A stretch of DNA of 64,000 nucleotides from Serinicoccus hydrothermalis (GTDB lineage: Bacteria > Actinomycetota > Actinomycetes > Actinomycetales > Dermatophilaceae), in contig NZ_CP014989.1 in NCBI RefSeq assembly GCF_001685415.1, positions 124,001-188,000 of the forward strand, given 5' to 3'. The translations under genes were made by a program, and so were the position numbers. The notes below the pieces were generated by a model. The model was given only the letters and a program-made list of their open reading frames with translations, was not told the DNA's origin and ran no database searches. Positions 9,097 through 15,894 of the stretch are shown here, in pieces. Numbering within the stretch: position 1 is the stretch's first letter; the number at the start of each line of letters is the position of its first letter.

Positions 9097-9620
9097 CGCA
9101 AACACTCCCCGCAACGGGCCTGTGTGCCGTTCTGAGACGCGTTCAAATAGCTAGGGCGGTCCTGGGCCGCTGACAATTTGTCGTCTGCGACAGAGGCGTG
9201 CAGACAGCACTGTAGGCAAGTTGCGCTACTGGCTCGGCGCGTAGGTAAAAAATCACTGTGTCGCACGTCACACCACTAATCTAGGAGTCGCACAAAACCG
9301 CAGGTCGCGAGGGGTGGGTAAAATAGGTCTGGGGCGTCATTGGGAGTAGAGTTGCAGCATCGAAGGGCAAGCCTTTCGGAAATTGACAACTTCACAGTGA
9401 CTACAGGCCTGAGGCTTCACTTGACGCTAACGTAAAGCATGTCAGTTTGTAACAAATGTGAATTTTTCGATGACATGTCCAGACCGGGCAGCGCAAATAC
9501 TTCAGGCATTACGATAGTGTGCCCATAAATTTGCAAAGCACCCCCGCCAGCACAAGTGCCAACGGGGGCGACAGCCAACATCGAATCACTTCAATTATAC
9601 CAGCAAGGCAGGAATAGACC
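9097..9620. other. non-coding AT-rich region with hairpin
   Basis: I see no convincing gene here. At 9541-9568 there is a compound hairpin: CCCCCG pairs with CGGGGG and an inner GCAC pairs with GTGC around AA. It lacks a following T-run, so it may be a replication structure, not a terminator. TTGACA- and TTGACG-like hexamers occur near 9384-9426 without good -10 partners. Confidence 0.5.
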
Positions 9621-10020
9621 TCTATCCTCACACACCGTGAAGACTTGAAGATATGAAGATAACCCCGGTCTCATGCGGATTTCCTTGAAGATAGTTTTGA
9701 GGATAGTTGAAGATAGTCGTACGCCGGGGCATAAACTTAGCAAAAAGAATCCTCAGCAAAGACGAAACGTGTGGCAAAGAGAAGGTCCGTGTATGAAGTA
9801 GTTAATAAGGGTTTTTAGATATGAATATTTATAGATACAGACAGCCTTCCCTCTTGCCGGGCACTTTCCTTTGCTACCTAAAGTCTGCCTTTGCCCCCTT
9901 AAATCAGTGCGCCGTGCCGCAACTATCCTCAACACTATCTTCACGAATATCCCAGTGTTTCCGGGCTTATCTTCTTATCTTCAAGTCCTCAACCACATGA
10001 GACGCTGAGGTTGACGATAG
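9621..10020. other. candidate replication origin with facing iteron arrays
   Basis: A repeat with consensus TTGARGATAGT occurs on the plus strand at 9645, 9654 (shortened), 9685, 9697 and 9707. It occurs in the opposite orientation at 9922-9932, 9934-9943, 9967-9974, 9975-9984 and 9986-9992, with a further inverted copy at 9621-9630 and a variant TTGACGATAG at 10011-10020. The close copies are spaced 8 to 12 bases apart. Between the two clusters lies an AT-rich stretch, richest around 9798-9840, that could unwind. The arrangement resembles iteron origins of plasmids and phage satellites, and a RepA-like ATPase is encoded just downstream. Confidence 0.65.
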
Positions 10021-10047
10021 CGATATTTCTAAGAATGTTCTCGCCAT

Positions 10048-10076
10048 TTGCAGAATGAGGGCAGTGATGGTATGAT
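10048..10076 (+). promoter_or_regulatory. promoter of the replication gene cluster
   Basis: TTGCAG at 10048-10053 and TATGAT at 10071-10076 are spaced by exactly 17 bases. The first gene starts 65 bases further down. It lies next to the repeat array, so repeat-binding proteins could control it. Confidence 0.7.
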
Positions 10077-10140
10077 GAATACATCTTCGTAGGGCCGCAG
10101 ACCTTACGGAGAAATACATTAAAGAAAGCGAGAACAAAAT

Positions 10141-10347
10141 ATGGACAAGAAGTTTAGAGATTATTACAACGGACGCCTAGCGGCACTGTTTGCTGACTCA
10201 ACGTTCGCCACCACCGCCGACCTTGCCGCAGCGCTGGACGTGACGGACGACGACAACGCAGCACGGGCCGTACGCACCATGGCGCGGGACATTGGATACC
10301 CGCTAGAGCATATGCGCCGGAACAGGTGGGTGACCGGTCAGTCATGA
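10141..10347 (+). CDS. small predicted DNA-binding protein
   Basis: A 68-residue protein with a likely winged-helix or helix-turn-helix fold: TTADLAAALDV looks like a recognition-type helix pair, followed by ARAVRTMARDIGYPLEHMRRNRWV, where a helix leads into a wing and a basic end. This could be an excisionase, an iteron-binding initiator or a regulator. It is the first gene after a good promoter, and its stop overlaps the next start (ATGA), so it is translated together with the ATPase. No named family is recognised. Confidence 0.7.
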   Translation: MDKKFRDYYNGRLAALFADSTFATTADLAAALDVTDDDNAARAVRTMARDIGYPLEHMRRNRWVTGQS

Positions 10348-11510
10348 TCGACACCAGCCGATATCGAATCACAAATATCGCAATTCCCGACCGTACGTGG
10401 ATCATCCCTGGTTTGTTAGAGCAGGGACGCTACCATTTGATCTACGGAGACAAGGGGGCAGGCAAGTCAACCTTCATTGCCGGTCACATCATCCCCGAAG
10501 CACTGTCGGGCGGCATTGAGCGGGTCGTCTTTGTCTCTCCTGGTGAAGAGACCACACATGTTGACCTTCGTCTCTACGCAGCAGCACATGGCTATGACCC
10601 AGACAAGGTGCTCTATTTTAATGCTGACCCGATGCGAGTGCCCAAGCGCACTATTGATTGGGACGAATCTGACAATCGCAAGGAGTGGGTGCTAGAAGAT
10701 GACGACCTTGCTGCTGTGATGCAGTTCTATTTCCCTTACGACGAAAGAGGGTTGTCAGAAATCATAAAGCGCGAGGGTGGGTTTGAGTTCAATGCGGGCG
10801 ACATGATCGTCAACTTTGATCTTTTGCGACTCATTGAGAGTCTGACGCAGGACAAGGTTCCGACGTTATACATTACCGAGGATATCGAAGGGTCGCTGTC
10901 TCCCGACCGCCTGAAAACCTACGGAGGAACTGACACCGTTCAGAACGCTGCGTGGAAATTGCTCATTAGCGACATTCAGCGCGCTCTAGGTCAGCGAGAC
11001 GCCTTCATCGACGTGACCCACACCAAGAAGGGTGATTCGTCCCAGATCAAGGGCAGCACGGGGCGCTTCGACCGAGCACGACATGCAATCAGGCTCAATC
11101 GCCACGACGACGGGGGTAGCCGCTACACGACCGTAGTGGGCACCGGCAACGCGTCAGGACAGGACTGGCAGCGCGAGCGCATCATCGGGGTACGTCCTGT
11201 AGATGAGGGGGACATGCTTGCCGCTTTCGGGTCAGCCACCATCAAGCATCGCGTGCCCTACGTCGTCTATGACGGCCTGGGGAACAAGTCTGACGAGCAG
11301 GTTGCCCGACTGCTGGCGCTGGACTGGTCAGAGCCGCGCACGACCGCTGAGGTTGTCGTTGCTCTGGGTCTACGTGCAGAGGACGCCAGCAACAAGAACG
11401 ACGCGCGCATGTGGGACGGGGCACGATCCGCCTTGGACAACCACACGTTCGTCAAGGAAGGTCGCGGGCGCTGGTCTTGGCCTACGGCACCGGACGGTGA
11501 ACCGTCATGA
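10344..11510 (+). CDS. RepA-like AAA/RecA-fold ATPase
   Basis: A 388-residue P-loop ATPase, probably the replication helicase or initiator of the element. Walker A is GDKGAGKST at residues 35-43, a Walker B-like strand is TLYITEDIE, and a second sensor-like strand is AFIDVTHTKK. The C-terminal 70 residues look like a winged helix (TTAEVVVALGLRAED to HTFVKEGRGRWSW). The layout agrees with RepA/AAA_25 helicases of plasmids and phage satellites. The ATG at 10344 overlaps the previous stop, and the stop overlaps the next start, so the chain is tightly coupled. An upstream in-frame GTG at 10326 is possible but less likely. Confidence 0.85.
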   Translation: MIDTSRYRITNIAIPDRTWIIPGLLEQGRYHLIYGDKGAGKSTFIAGHIIPEALSGGIERVVFVSPGEETTHVDLRLYAAAHGYDPDKVLYFNADPMRVPKRTIDWDESDNRKEWVLEDDDLAAVMQFYFPYDERGLSEIIKREGGFEFNAGDMIVNFDLLRLIESLTQDKVPTLYITEDIEGSLSPDRLKTYGGTDTVQNAAWKLLISDIQRALGQRDAFIDVTHTKKGDSSQIKGSTGRFDRARHAIRLNRHDDGGSRYTTVVGTGNASGQDWQRERIIGVRPVDEGDMLAAFGSATIKHRVPYVVYDGLGNKSDEQVARLLALDWSEPRTTAEVVVALGLRAEDASNKNDARMWDGARSALDNHTFVKEGRGRWSWPTAPDGEPS

Positions 11511-11647
11511 CTTGCCCCGCATGCATGGCAGCAAGCGAAGCCCTGACCTACAGCAAATATCCGAATGACCCTCTCTATGCCACGTTGGCACAGCAGTGGA
11601 CAGAAATTTATGAAAAATTGGCGAAAGCCGGAAAGGAAACGAAATGA
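11507..11647 (+). CDS. 46-residue protein with CxxC motif
   Basis: A very small gene kept in the coupled chain: its ATG overlaps the ATPase stop and its TGA overlaps the next ATG. The product begins MTCPACMAASEAL and ends in a charged helix. One CPAC pair could be half of a zinc knuckle completed by dimerisation or by a partner. No family is recognised. The double ATGA overlap is the main support for its reality. Confidence 0.65.
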   Translation: MTCPACMAASEALTYSKYPNDPLYATLAQQWTEIYEKLAKAGKETK

Positions 11648-11847
11648 ATCACGAAGCACTAGGAAATGAAGTAGCGGAACTTTTAGACGAGGGCGTGGAG
11701 GACTTCATGCCGACTCTATGTCAACGACACCCTGGAATCACAATGCAGGATGTCCATATTGCCTATCACGTTTACCCAATGAATCACACGTTAGATGGGG
11801 AAAATGAATGCGACGACGTGGATGCTCAATTGAGGAATCGATGGTAG
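11644..11847 (+). CDS. small acidic hypothetical protein
   Basis: A 67-residue acidic protein with two predicted helices, the first around ALGNEVAELLDEGVEDFM, and a histidine-rich middle (YHVYPMNH). It ends the replication operon; a strong terminator follows about 60 bases later. It resembles small helper proteins of actinophage early regions only in size and charge, and I do not recognise a family. Confidence 0.65.
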   Translation: MNHEALGNEVAELLDEGVEDFMPTLCQRHPGITMQDVHIAYHVYPMNHTLDGENECDDVDAQLRNRW

Positions 11848-11907
11848 AATAAAATCATCAGGTTAGACGGGCAAGAATCAATAGCCGTTTAATTCTCCTT
11901 TAGTTGG

Positions 11908-11944
11908 AAGGGGGAGGGGTTACGCGATGCCCCTCCCCCTTTCG
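11908..11944 (+). terminator. rho-independent-type terminator after the replication genes
   Basis: A 12-bp perfect stem, AAGGGGGAGGGG with CCCCTCCCCCTT, around a 10-base loop, followed by T and C bases. It separates the replication module from the capsid module, which implies that the capsid gene has its own promoter. Confidence 0.85.
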
Positions 11945-11995
11945 TAAGTCTTACTGTCGGACTCTAAACGACCGGTGTTTTACCTGTTTTCTCAA

Positions 11996-12066
11996 AACCT
12001 GGACGTCCAAGGTTGCAGACTTCGATTTCCTTAGATTAGCGAAGGTTAAGCGCAGGCATGGCCTGC
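11996..12066. promoter_or_regulatory. candidate operator/promoter region of the capsid gene
   Basis: AACCTGGACGTCCAAGGTT at 11996-12014 is a near-perfect palindrome. A TTGCAG -35-like hexamer at 12013-12018 overlaps its edge, without a clear -10. A second inverted repeat, GCAGGC and GCCTGC with a 3-base loop, is at 12052-12066. Control by a phage or element regulator is plausible. Confidence 0.4.
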
Positions 12067-12112
12067 CCGTCCATCGGGACGCTAAACCTATTCAATAATT
12101 TTAGGAGTCATT

Positions 12113-12907
12113 ATGACTGAAACAACTAACACCGCAGGCAAGGGGTGGGCACCAGACGTACAAGGATTTGTCGCTGCCGAAGTGCTACCTAACCTGCTTA
12201 TCACTGAAATCACCACTGTCGCCGGTGCAGTAGAAGGCGACGAGGTTGCACTACGCGTTCCATATGTCGGAGACGTAGCAACCGAACTCATTGCAGAAGG
12301 CGCACCGCTGACGGAGCAGGACGCAGACCTTGACGAAGTTGTCGTCAACACTCACAAAGTCGGTTCCCTGGTCGTGCTGTCCAACGAACTGGCACGCAAC
12401 TCTGCCGAGGGCATCCTTGCCGAAGGTCTGTCCCGCAACGTCATGCTCGGGGCGAACCACGCTCTGCTCAACAACGCGAGCGCACCGACCGGCATCCTCA
12501 ACGCCGCGAACATCACCGACGGGGGAGCACTCGGGGACAACCTAGATGCTGTCTCTACCGCCATGTGGGGCATCGTGGAAGCCGGAGGCACTGCCGACTA
12601 CATCCTGGCCGCACCGTCCGCCATGGGAGCGCTGAGCACCCTCAAAGCGGGCACCGGGTCCAACCAGTCCCTTGTGACTGAGCCAGTCCTGTATGGCTTG
12701 AACGTGCATGTCACCAACGCCATGCCAGCAGACACGATCCTGGTCGGTAGCCGTAGCGCCGTCGTGAGCGCCGTAGGTCCGGTACTGCTAGCCAAGAGCA
12801 GCGAGTACGCCTTCAACCGCGACGCACGCGCCGTGAGAGTTACCTTCCGATCCGGCTGGACTGTCACCAACGCTGACCGCCTGGTCAAGATCAGCACCGC
12901 AGCCTGA
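12113..12907 (+). CDS. HK97-fold phage major capsid protein
   Basis: A 264-residue capsid subunit of the HK97 gp5 family. Recognisable blocks are VGSLVVLSNELARNS, the APTGILN segment, LYGLNVHVTNAMPADTILVG in the A-domain, and the end VRVTFRSGWTVTNADRLVKI. The usual N-terminal scaffold-like delta domain (around 100 residues) is absent, and no protease or scaffold gene is nearby. A clear AGGAGT ribosome site precedes the ATG. It may co-assemble with, resize or poison capsids of a helper phage. A relic of a prophage head operon is the alternative. The reading frame is intact. Confidence 0.9.
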   Translation: MTETTNTAGKGWAPDVQGFVAAEVLPNLLITEITTVAGAVEGDEVALRVPYVGDVATELIAEGAPLTEQDADLDEVVVNTHKVGSLVVLSNELARNSAEGILAEGLSRNVMLGANHALLNNASAPTGILNAANITDGGALGDNLDAVSTAMWGIVEAGGTADYILAAPSAMGALSTLKAGTGSNQSLVTEPVLYGLNVHVTNAMPADTILVGSRSAVVSAVGPVLLAKSSEYAFNRDARAVRVTFRSGWTVTNADRLVKISTAA

Positions 12908-12935
12908 CGCCCACGAAGGAGTGGAAGAGCGGAGC

Positions 12936-12974
12936 GCGGGGAGAGGTAGGCAAATATCGCTTGCCTCTCCCCGC
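12936..12974 (+). terminator. long hairpin between capsid and HNH genes
   Basis: GCGGGGAGA pairs with TCTCCCCGC, and GGCAA with TTGCC, around a 7-base loop; GGTA bulges on the left arm. No T-run follows, so it may be a partial terminator, an RNA-stability element or a processing site. Confidence 0.5.
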
Positions 12975-13001
12975 ACCAAATACATTTAAGGAGCAAGATC
13001 A

Positions 13002-13463
13002 ATGAGCAGAGATAACAGCGCTAAATGGAAGAACTTACGTAAGGACTTCCTGAACACGCTAGAGGATGACAGGTGCGCGGGGTGCGGAGAGTATGTAGAC
13101 CTGTCGCTGTCCGGCATGCATCCCCAGGGTCCGACTGTAGACCACATCAAATCCGTAGAGTTCTTTCCCGAACTAGAGTTTGAGAAATCGAACCTGCAAC
13201 TCATGTGCAGGACGTGCAACACCAGCAAGCACGCTGGTCCCAGGTCAAGATCAAAAGCAAGCAGGAAGCAGGAGCCAATTACGCCGTTTCCTTTGCCTGA
13301 GTCGCAGGTCTTTCCGGGTCAAACGAAGCACATGCTTTACAGTCATGGTATCTACAGACTGAATGGTGGCATGCCAGGGTTCGGAACAAATTGCACTGTA
13401 ACATTTGACGATGATGGAGCCATTGTCGAAGTCATCAAGTACGAGATAGACGAGTACGTTTGA
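13002..13463 (+). CDS. HNH endonuclease
   Basis: A 153-residue HNH nuclease. Zinc ligands are Cys25 and Cys28 (CAGC) and Cys69 and Cys72 (CRTC), the catalytic pair is Asp47-His48 in TVDHIKSV, and Asn64 lies in SNLQL. The C-terminal half after residue 90 is unassigned and strand-rich. In many tailed phages an HNH gene lies beside terminase or head genes and helps packaging; here it follows the capsid gene but no terminase is present. AAGGAG at 12988-12993 supports the start. Confidence 0.9.
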   Translation: MSRDNSAKWKNLRKDFLNTLEDDRCAGCGEYVDLSLSGMHPQGPTVDHIKSVEFFPELEFEKSNLQLMCRTCNTSKHAGPRSRSKASRKQEPITPFPLPESQVFPGQTKHMLYSHGIYRLNGGMPGFGTNCTVTFDDDGAIVEVIKYEIDEYV

Positions 13464-13566
13464 CCACCCCGGTAACCCCCTTCACCCTTTCGGGCGCGCT
13501 CCTACCACGGTGAGCGGAGAAATATCTCCCCCGGGAATATATCCACAATGGGCGGCAGTCCAGACT

Positions 13567-14085
13567 CTAATCCCTATCGCGCGTCGCTCTTTCTCCGGCA
13601 GCTTGCTCGGCCGTAACATCCCTGATGCTTTTTATGAGTTGCTCGCTGTCCGGGTGTGACTTTTCTCCTTGGATGATCCACCTAGTCTGGTTGTACAAGG
13701 CGTAGGTTGCACTTTCCACGTTCTCCTTCGCGGTGCCGACCTGTTCTTTACTGGCGGTCCTGTCAGCCAAGACTTCAATCTGTTGGCGCAGATAGAACCA
13801 TGTCTCGTAAGGTTCGTCCGGACCTAACAGAATGAGTCTGGCTTCCAATGCCTGGAACGAGTGCCAGAAGTCTTGGCTCCGCATCGTGGTCCGGTTGGCA
13901 AGGAGTTCATGGGCGTCAGTGTAGGCCTTCAGACGTTGGTCTCTAAGCCAATTCTTACGTTCGCGTCGATCGGTTAACCAGGACGCGAGGAATACGGCAA
14001 CTATCGTTGCTAATGCGGTGAGAGCGTAGAAATACCACGGTAGCCCTGCAGGCGCTTGTACGATAACGGAGGGACGGCCGAACAT
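13567..14085 (-). CDS. single-pass membrane protein, cargo candidate
   Basis: A 172-residue protein with one transmembrane helix at about residues 17-37, followed by a basic stretch (DRRERKNWLRDQR) that places the long helical remainder in the cytoplasm. No enzymatic motif is seen. It is the second gene of a two-gene unit read against the rest of the element, 11 bases after the first. Opposite orientation and location next to attR are typical for lysogenic cargo such as superinfection-exclusion or anti-phage genes. This role is inferred from position only. Confidence 0.75.
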   Translation of the reverse strand: MFGRPSVIVQAPAGLPWYFYALTALATIVAVFLASWLTDRRERKNWLRDQRLKAYTDAHELLANRTTMRSQDFWHSFQALEARLILLGPDEPYETWFYLRQQIEVLADRTASKEQVGTAKENVESATYALYNQTRWIIQGEKSHPDSEQLIKSIRDVTAEQAAGERATRDRD

Positions 14086-14096
14086 TTGTCACCCCG

Positions 14097-14675
14097 CTAC
14101 GGAGCGCTGCGCTCATCTGGATTTGTTTGCGTCGATTTTGTTTGCGCTTCCTGGTTTGTGGGTGGCTTATTCATGCTATTCTCGCTCCCGGCGCTGCGTG
14201 TTGCCATGGAAGGTAAGGACCTGAGATTTCGTGCTGAGAGGGGTATGAGGTTTCGCACGCCCTTTGCTTGGCAAAGCCCGAAGAAAATACGAAAGTGCGG
14301 TAATGTGGCGGCGAAGGCGAACATGGCAGTAAATATCAAGGCAAGGCTAAGAAGTGAGTTGAACCAGTACAAGGCGTTCATCGGATCTTCTTCAGCCTGT
14401 GGTTGTGTCGAAAGGTAGAAGCCGCCCATCGCGGATAGGTTTACGATAATTAAGAGCAAAAGAAGAACTATGGAGTGGTAAATTAGAGCCGGAATGAATT
14501 TGTGCGCATCTGAAGCGATCTGTTCATAGAGCCTAAATTCTTTTTCACGAGTGGCCCGTCTCCGCGCATCTCGCTTATTTTGGCTCTTGTTGTACGCGCG
14601 AGCGAGGGGCAATGACAACAAGAACACCAAGGCCGATGCCAGCACCCCGCTAATGAAACCGTTCATGTCAGGCAT
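14097..14675 (-). CDS. multi-pass membrane protein, cargo candidate
   Basis: A 192-residue protein with three hydrophobic segments, at about residues 8-27, 65-87 and 105-125. A basic, coiled-coil-like linker (KRDARRRATREKEFRLYEQ) lies between the first two, and the polar tail is rich in Ser, Thr and Asn. It belongs to no family I recognise. It is the first gene of the minus-strand pair, and the two products may act together at the membrane. Its promoter region holds paired repeats. Confidence 0.75.
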   Translation of the reverse strand: MPDMNGFISGVLASALVFLLSLPLARAYNKSQNKRDARRRATREKEFRLYEQIASDAHKFIPALIYHSIVLLLLLIIVNLSAMGGFYLSTQPQAEEDPMNALYWFNSLLSLALIFTAMFAFAATLPHFRIFFGLCQAKGVRNLIPLSARNLRSLPSMATRSAGSENSMNKPPTNQEAQTKSTQTNPDERSAP

Positions 14676-14687
14676 GCTCTGGACGCT

Positions 14688-14743
14688 AGCCGACCCTGCG
14701 AGTGATTGGCGGTGCCCTCACGGCGTGTCTGACAGCCGACCCT
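14688..14743 (-). promoter_or_regulatory. paired direct repeat upstream of the membrane-protein pair
   Basis: AGCCGACCCT occurs at 14688-14697 and 14734-14743 in the leader of the minus-strand pair. The spacing of 46 bases suits two operator sites bound by one regulator. No clear -35/-10 pair is visible. Confidence 0.4.
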
Positions 14744-14752
14744 CTCTGACGT

Positions 14753-14858
14753 AAGTGTCATCAAGTGTCACGCTGCGAACGGGCGCGAACAGCGGGGGAG
14801 GGCACCAAATCAGGTATCGTGCGTGTCGCGGTTCGCTGGTGTTCGCATCTTGTTCGCA
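14753..14858. repeat. right-end integrase arm-type sites
   Basis: AAGTGTCA occurs twice, ten bases apart, at 14753 and 14763. Inverted GCGAAC copies follow at 14775-14780 and 14785-14790. At 14831-14858 there are three GTTCGC copies, of which 14838-14858 repeats the left arm site at 7950-7970 with one mismatch. Confidence 0.55.
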
Positions 14859-14925
14859 TCAGAGGCAGTTTCTCGATAGTTGAGAGCGCTCGACTTGGAC
14901 AACGGCGCAGGTCAGCGGCCTAGAT

Positions 14926-14998
14926 GGGCCCGTACTTCAGTTGGTAGAAGAGCGCGTTTACACCGCGTAGGTCGTCGGTTCGAGCCCGGCCGGGCCCA
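14926..14998 (+). tRNA. tRNA-Val(TAC), rebuilt with an element-derived 5' half
   Basis: The full cloverleaf folds: acceptor GGGCCCG with CGGGCCC (7 of 7 pairs), T8-A9, D-stem CTTC/GAAG, anticodon stem GCGCG/CGCGT around TTTACAC, T-stem GTCGG/CCGGC with TTCGAGC, discriminator A. CCA is not encoded in full. The core repeat 14953-14975 lies inside it, so everything left of the core came from the element. Its D-stem differs from the host fragment at 7783 in both strands together. A candidate promoter is TTGTTC at 14850-14855 with GATAGT at 14875-14880. Confidence 0.92.
14953..14975 (+). other. attR core
   Basis: CGCGTTT, then A, then CACCGCGTAGGTCGT, the second copy of the direct repeat that bounds the element. 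It spans the anticodon loop, the 3' anticodon stem and the variable loop of the tRNA. Confidence 0.85.
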
Positions 14999-14999
14999 C

Positions 15000-15893
15000 A
15001 TGAATGCCAGTGCAGCGCAGGCCGGCGTCCCCCTGGCCGACGTGGTCGCGACCCTGGAGGAGCTCTACCCGCCCGGGACCGCCCAGTCCTGGGACCGGGT
15101 GGGGCTGGTCGCCGGTGACCCGGACCAGACCGTGCGCCGGGTCCTCGTCGCCGTGGACCCCACGCTCGAGGTCGTCGCGGAGGCGGTGCGCACCGGCGCG
15201 GACCTCGTGGTCACCCACCACCCGCTGCTGCTGCGCGGGATCCACTCGGTCGCCACGACCAGCGCCAAGGGCGCCACGATCACCGAGCTCGTGGTCAACG
15301 ACGTCGCGCTCTACTGCGCCCACACCAACGCCGACGTCGCCGACCCCGGCGTGGGCCAGGCGCTCGCGGCCGCCTGCGGGCTGGCGGCGACCGAGCCGCT
15401 CACCGTCACCGAGGAGCTGGGCCGGGTCGGCGAGCTGGCCGACCCGGTCAGCCTGCGCGACTTCGCCTCACGACTGGCCGGCGCGCTCCCGGCGACCGCG
15501 GGTGGCGTGCGGGTGAGCGGCGACCCCGACGGGACGGTCCGCCGGGTGGCGGTCCTCGGAGGAGCCGGCGACGGCGAGTTCGAGGCGGTCCGGCGCGCGG
15601 GCGCCGACGTCTACGTCACCGCGGACCTGCGGCACCACCCGGCCCTGGAGGCGCGGGAGGAGGCGTATGCCGCGGCCCGCGCCGGCGGGGCGGCCCGGCC
15701 CTACCTCGTGGACGCCGGGCACTGGGCGAGCGAGTGGCTCTGGCTGCCCGGGCTGCGCGAGCTGCTGCGCAGCCGGCTGGACGTGGAGGTGGAGCTGTCC
15801 ACCGTGCGCACCGACCCGTGGGACTTCGTCGTCGGGTGCGATGATCCTCTCCCCAGACCCGACGCCCCTTCGGACCCGAGCGAGGAGCACTGA
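15000..15893 (+). CDS. Nif3-like dinuclear metal-centre protein
   Basis: A 297-residue member of the NIF3/YbgI family, hexameric proteins with two bound metal ions whose activity is unsettled (GTP cyclohydrolase type 2-like is one proposal). The metal-site motif VVTHHPLLLRG and the later block YCAHTNADVADPGVG are present. The ATG at 15000 overlaps the tRNA 3' tail, so there is no room for a ribosome site, and translation may be leaderless after tRNA processing. It begins the block Nif3, zinc ribbon, RNase H/phosphatase, an order also found in mycobacteria. Confidence 0.9.
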   Translation: MNASAAQAGVPLADVVATLEELYPPGTAQSWDRVGLVAGDPDQTVRRVLVAVDPTLEVVAEAVRTGADLVVTHHPLLLRGIHSVATTSAKGATITELVVNDVALYCAHTNADVADPGVGQALAAACGLAATEPLTVTEELGRVGELADPVSLRDFASRLAGALPATAGGVRVSGDPDGTVRRVAVLGGAGDGEFEAVRRAGADVYVTADLRHHPALEAREEAYAAARAGGAARPYLVDAGHWASEWLWLPGLRELLRSRLDVEVELSTVRTDPWDFVVGCDDPLPRPDAPSDPSEEH

Positions 15894-15894
15894 C

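Larger units (their letters stand above)
7810..14975. mobile_element. tRNA-Val-integrated satellite-like element (7.14 kb plus core repeat)
   Basis: The element is bounded by a 23-bp direct repeat with one mismatch, at 7810-7832 and 14953-14975. It is clearly more AT-rich than its surroundings. From left to right it holds a tyrosine integrase, a 1-kb non-coding region with an origin-like repeat array, four overlapping replication-type genes, a terminator, a phage capsid gene, an HNH nuclease gene and two convergent membrane-protein genes. No portal, terminase, protease, tail, lysis or conjugation gene is present. It could be a phage satellite, a reduced prophage or a capsid-interference island. 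It does not fit an AICE, because no FtsK-like transfer protein is encoded. Confidence 0.88.

Noticed and set aside
9753-9944. 63-codon minus-strand frame within the origin region
   Set aside because: No ribosome site, it overlaps the repeat arrays, and its composition is unlike the other element proteins.
12113-12907. Encapsulin nanocompartment shell
   Set aside because: Length and fold would allow it, but the sequence blocks are those of phage capsids and no cargo protein with a targeting peptide is encoded nearby.
7810-14975. Integrative conjugative element (AICE)
   Set aside because: Integrase and replication gene are present, but there is no FtsK-like TraSA or spread gene, while a phage capsid gene is present.
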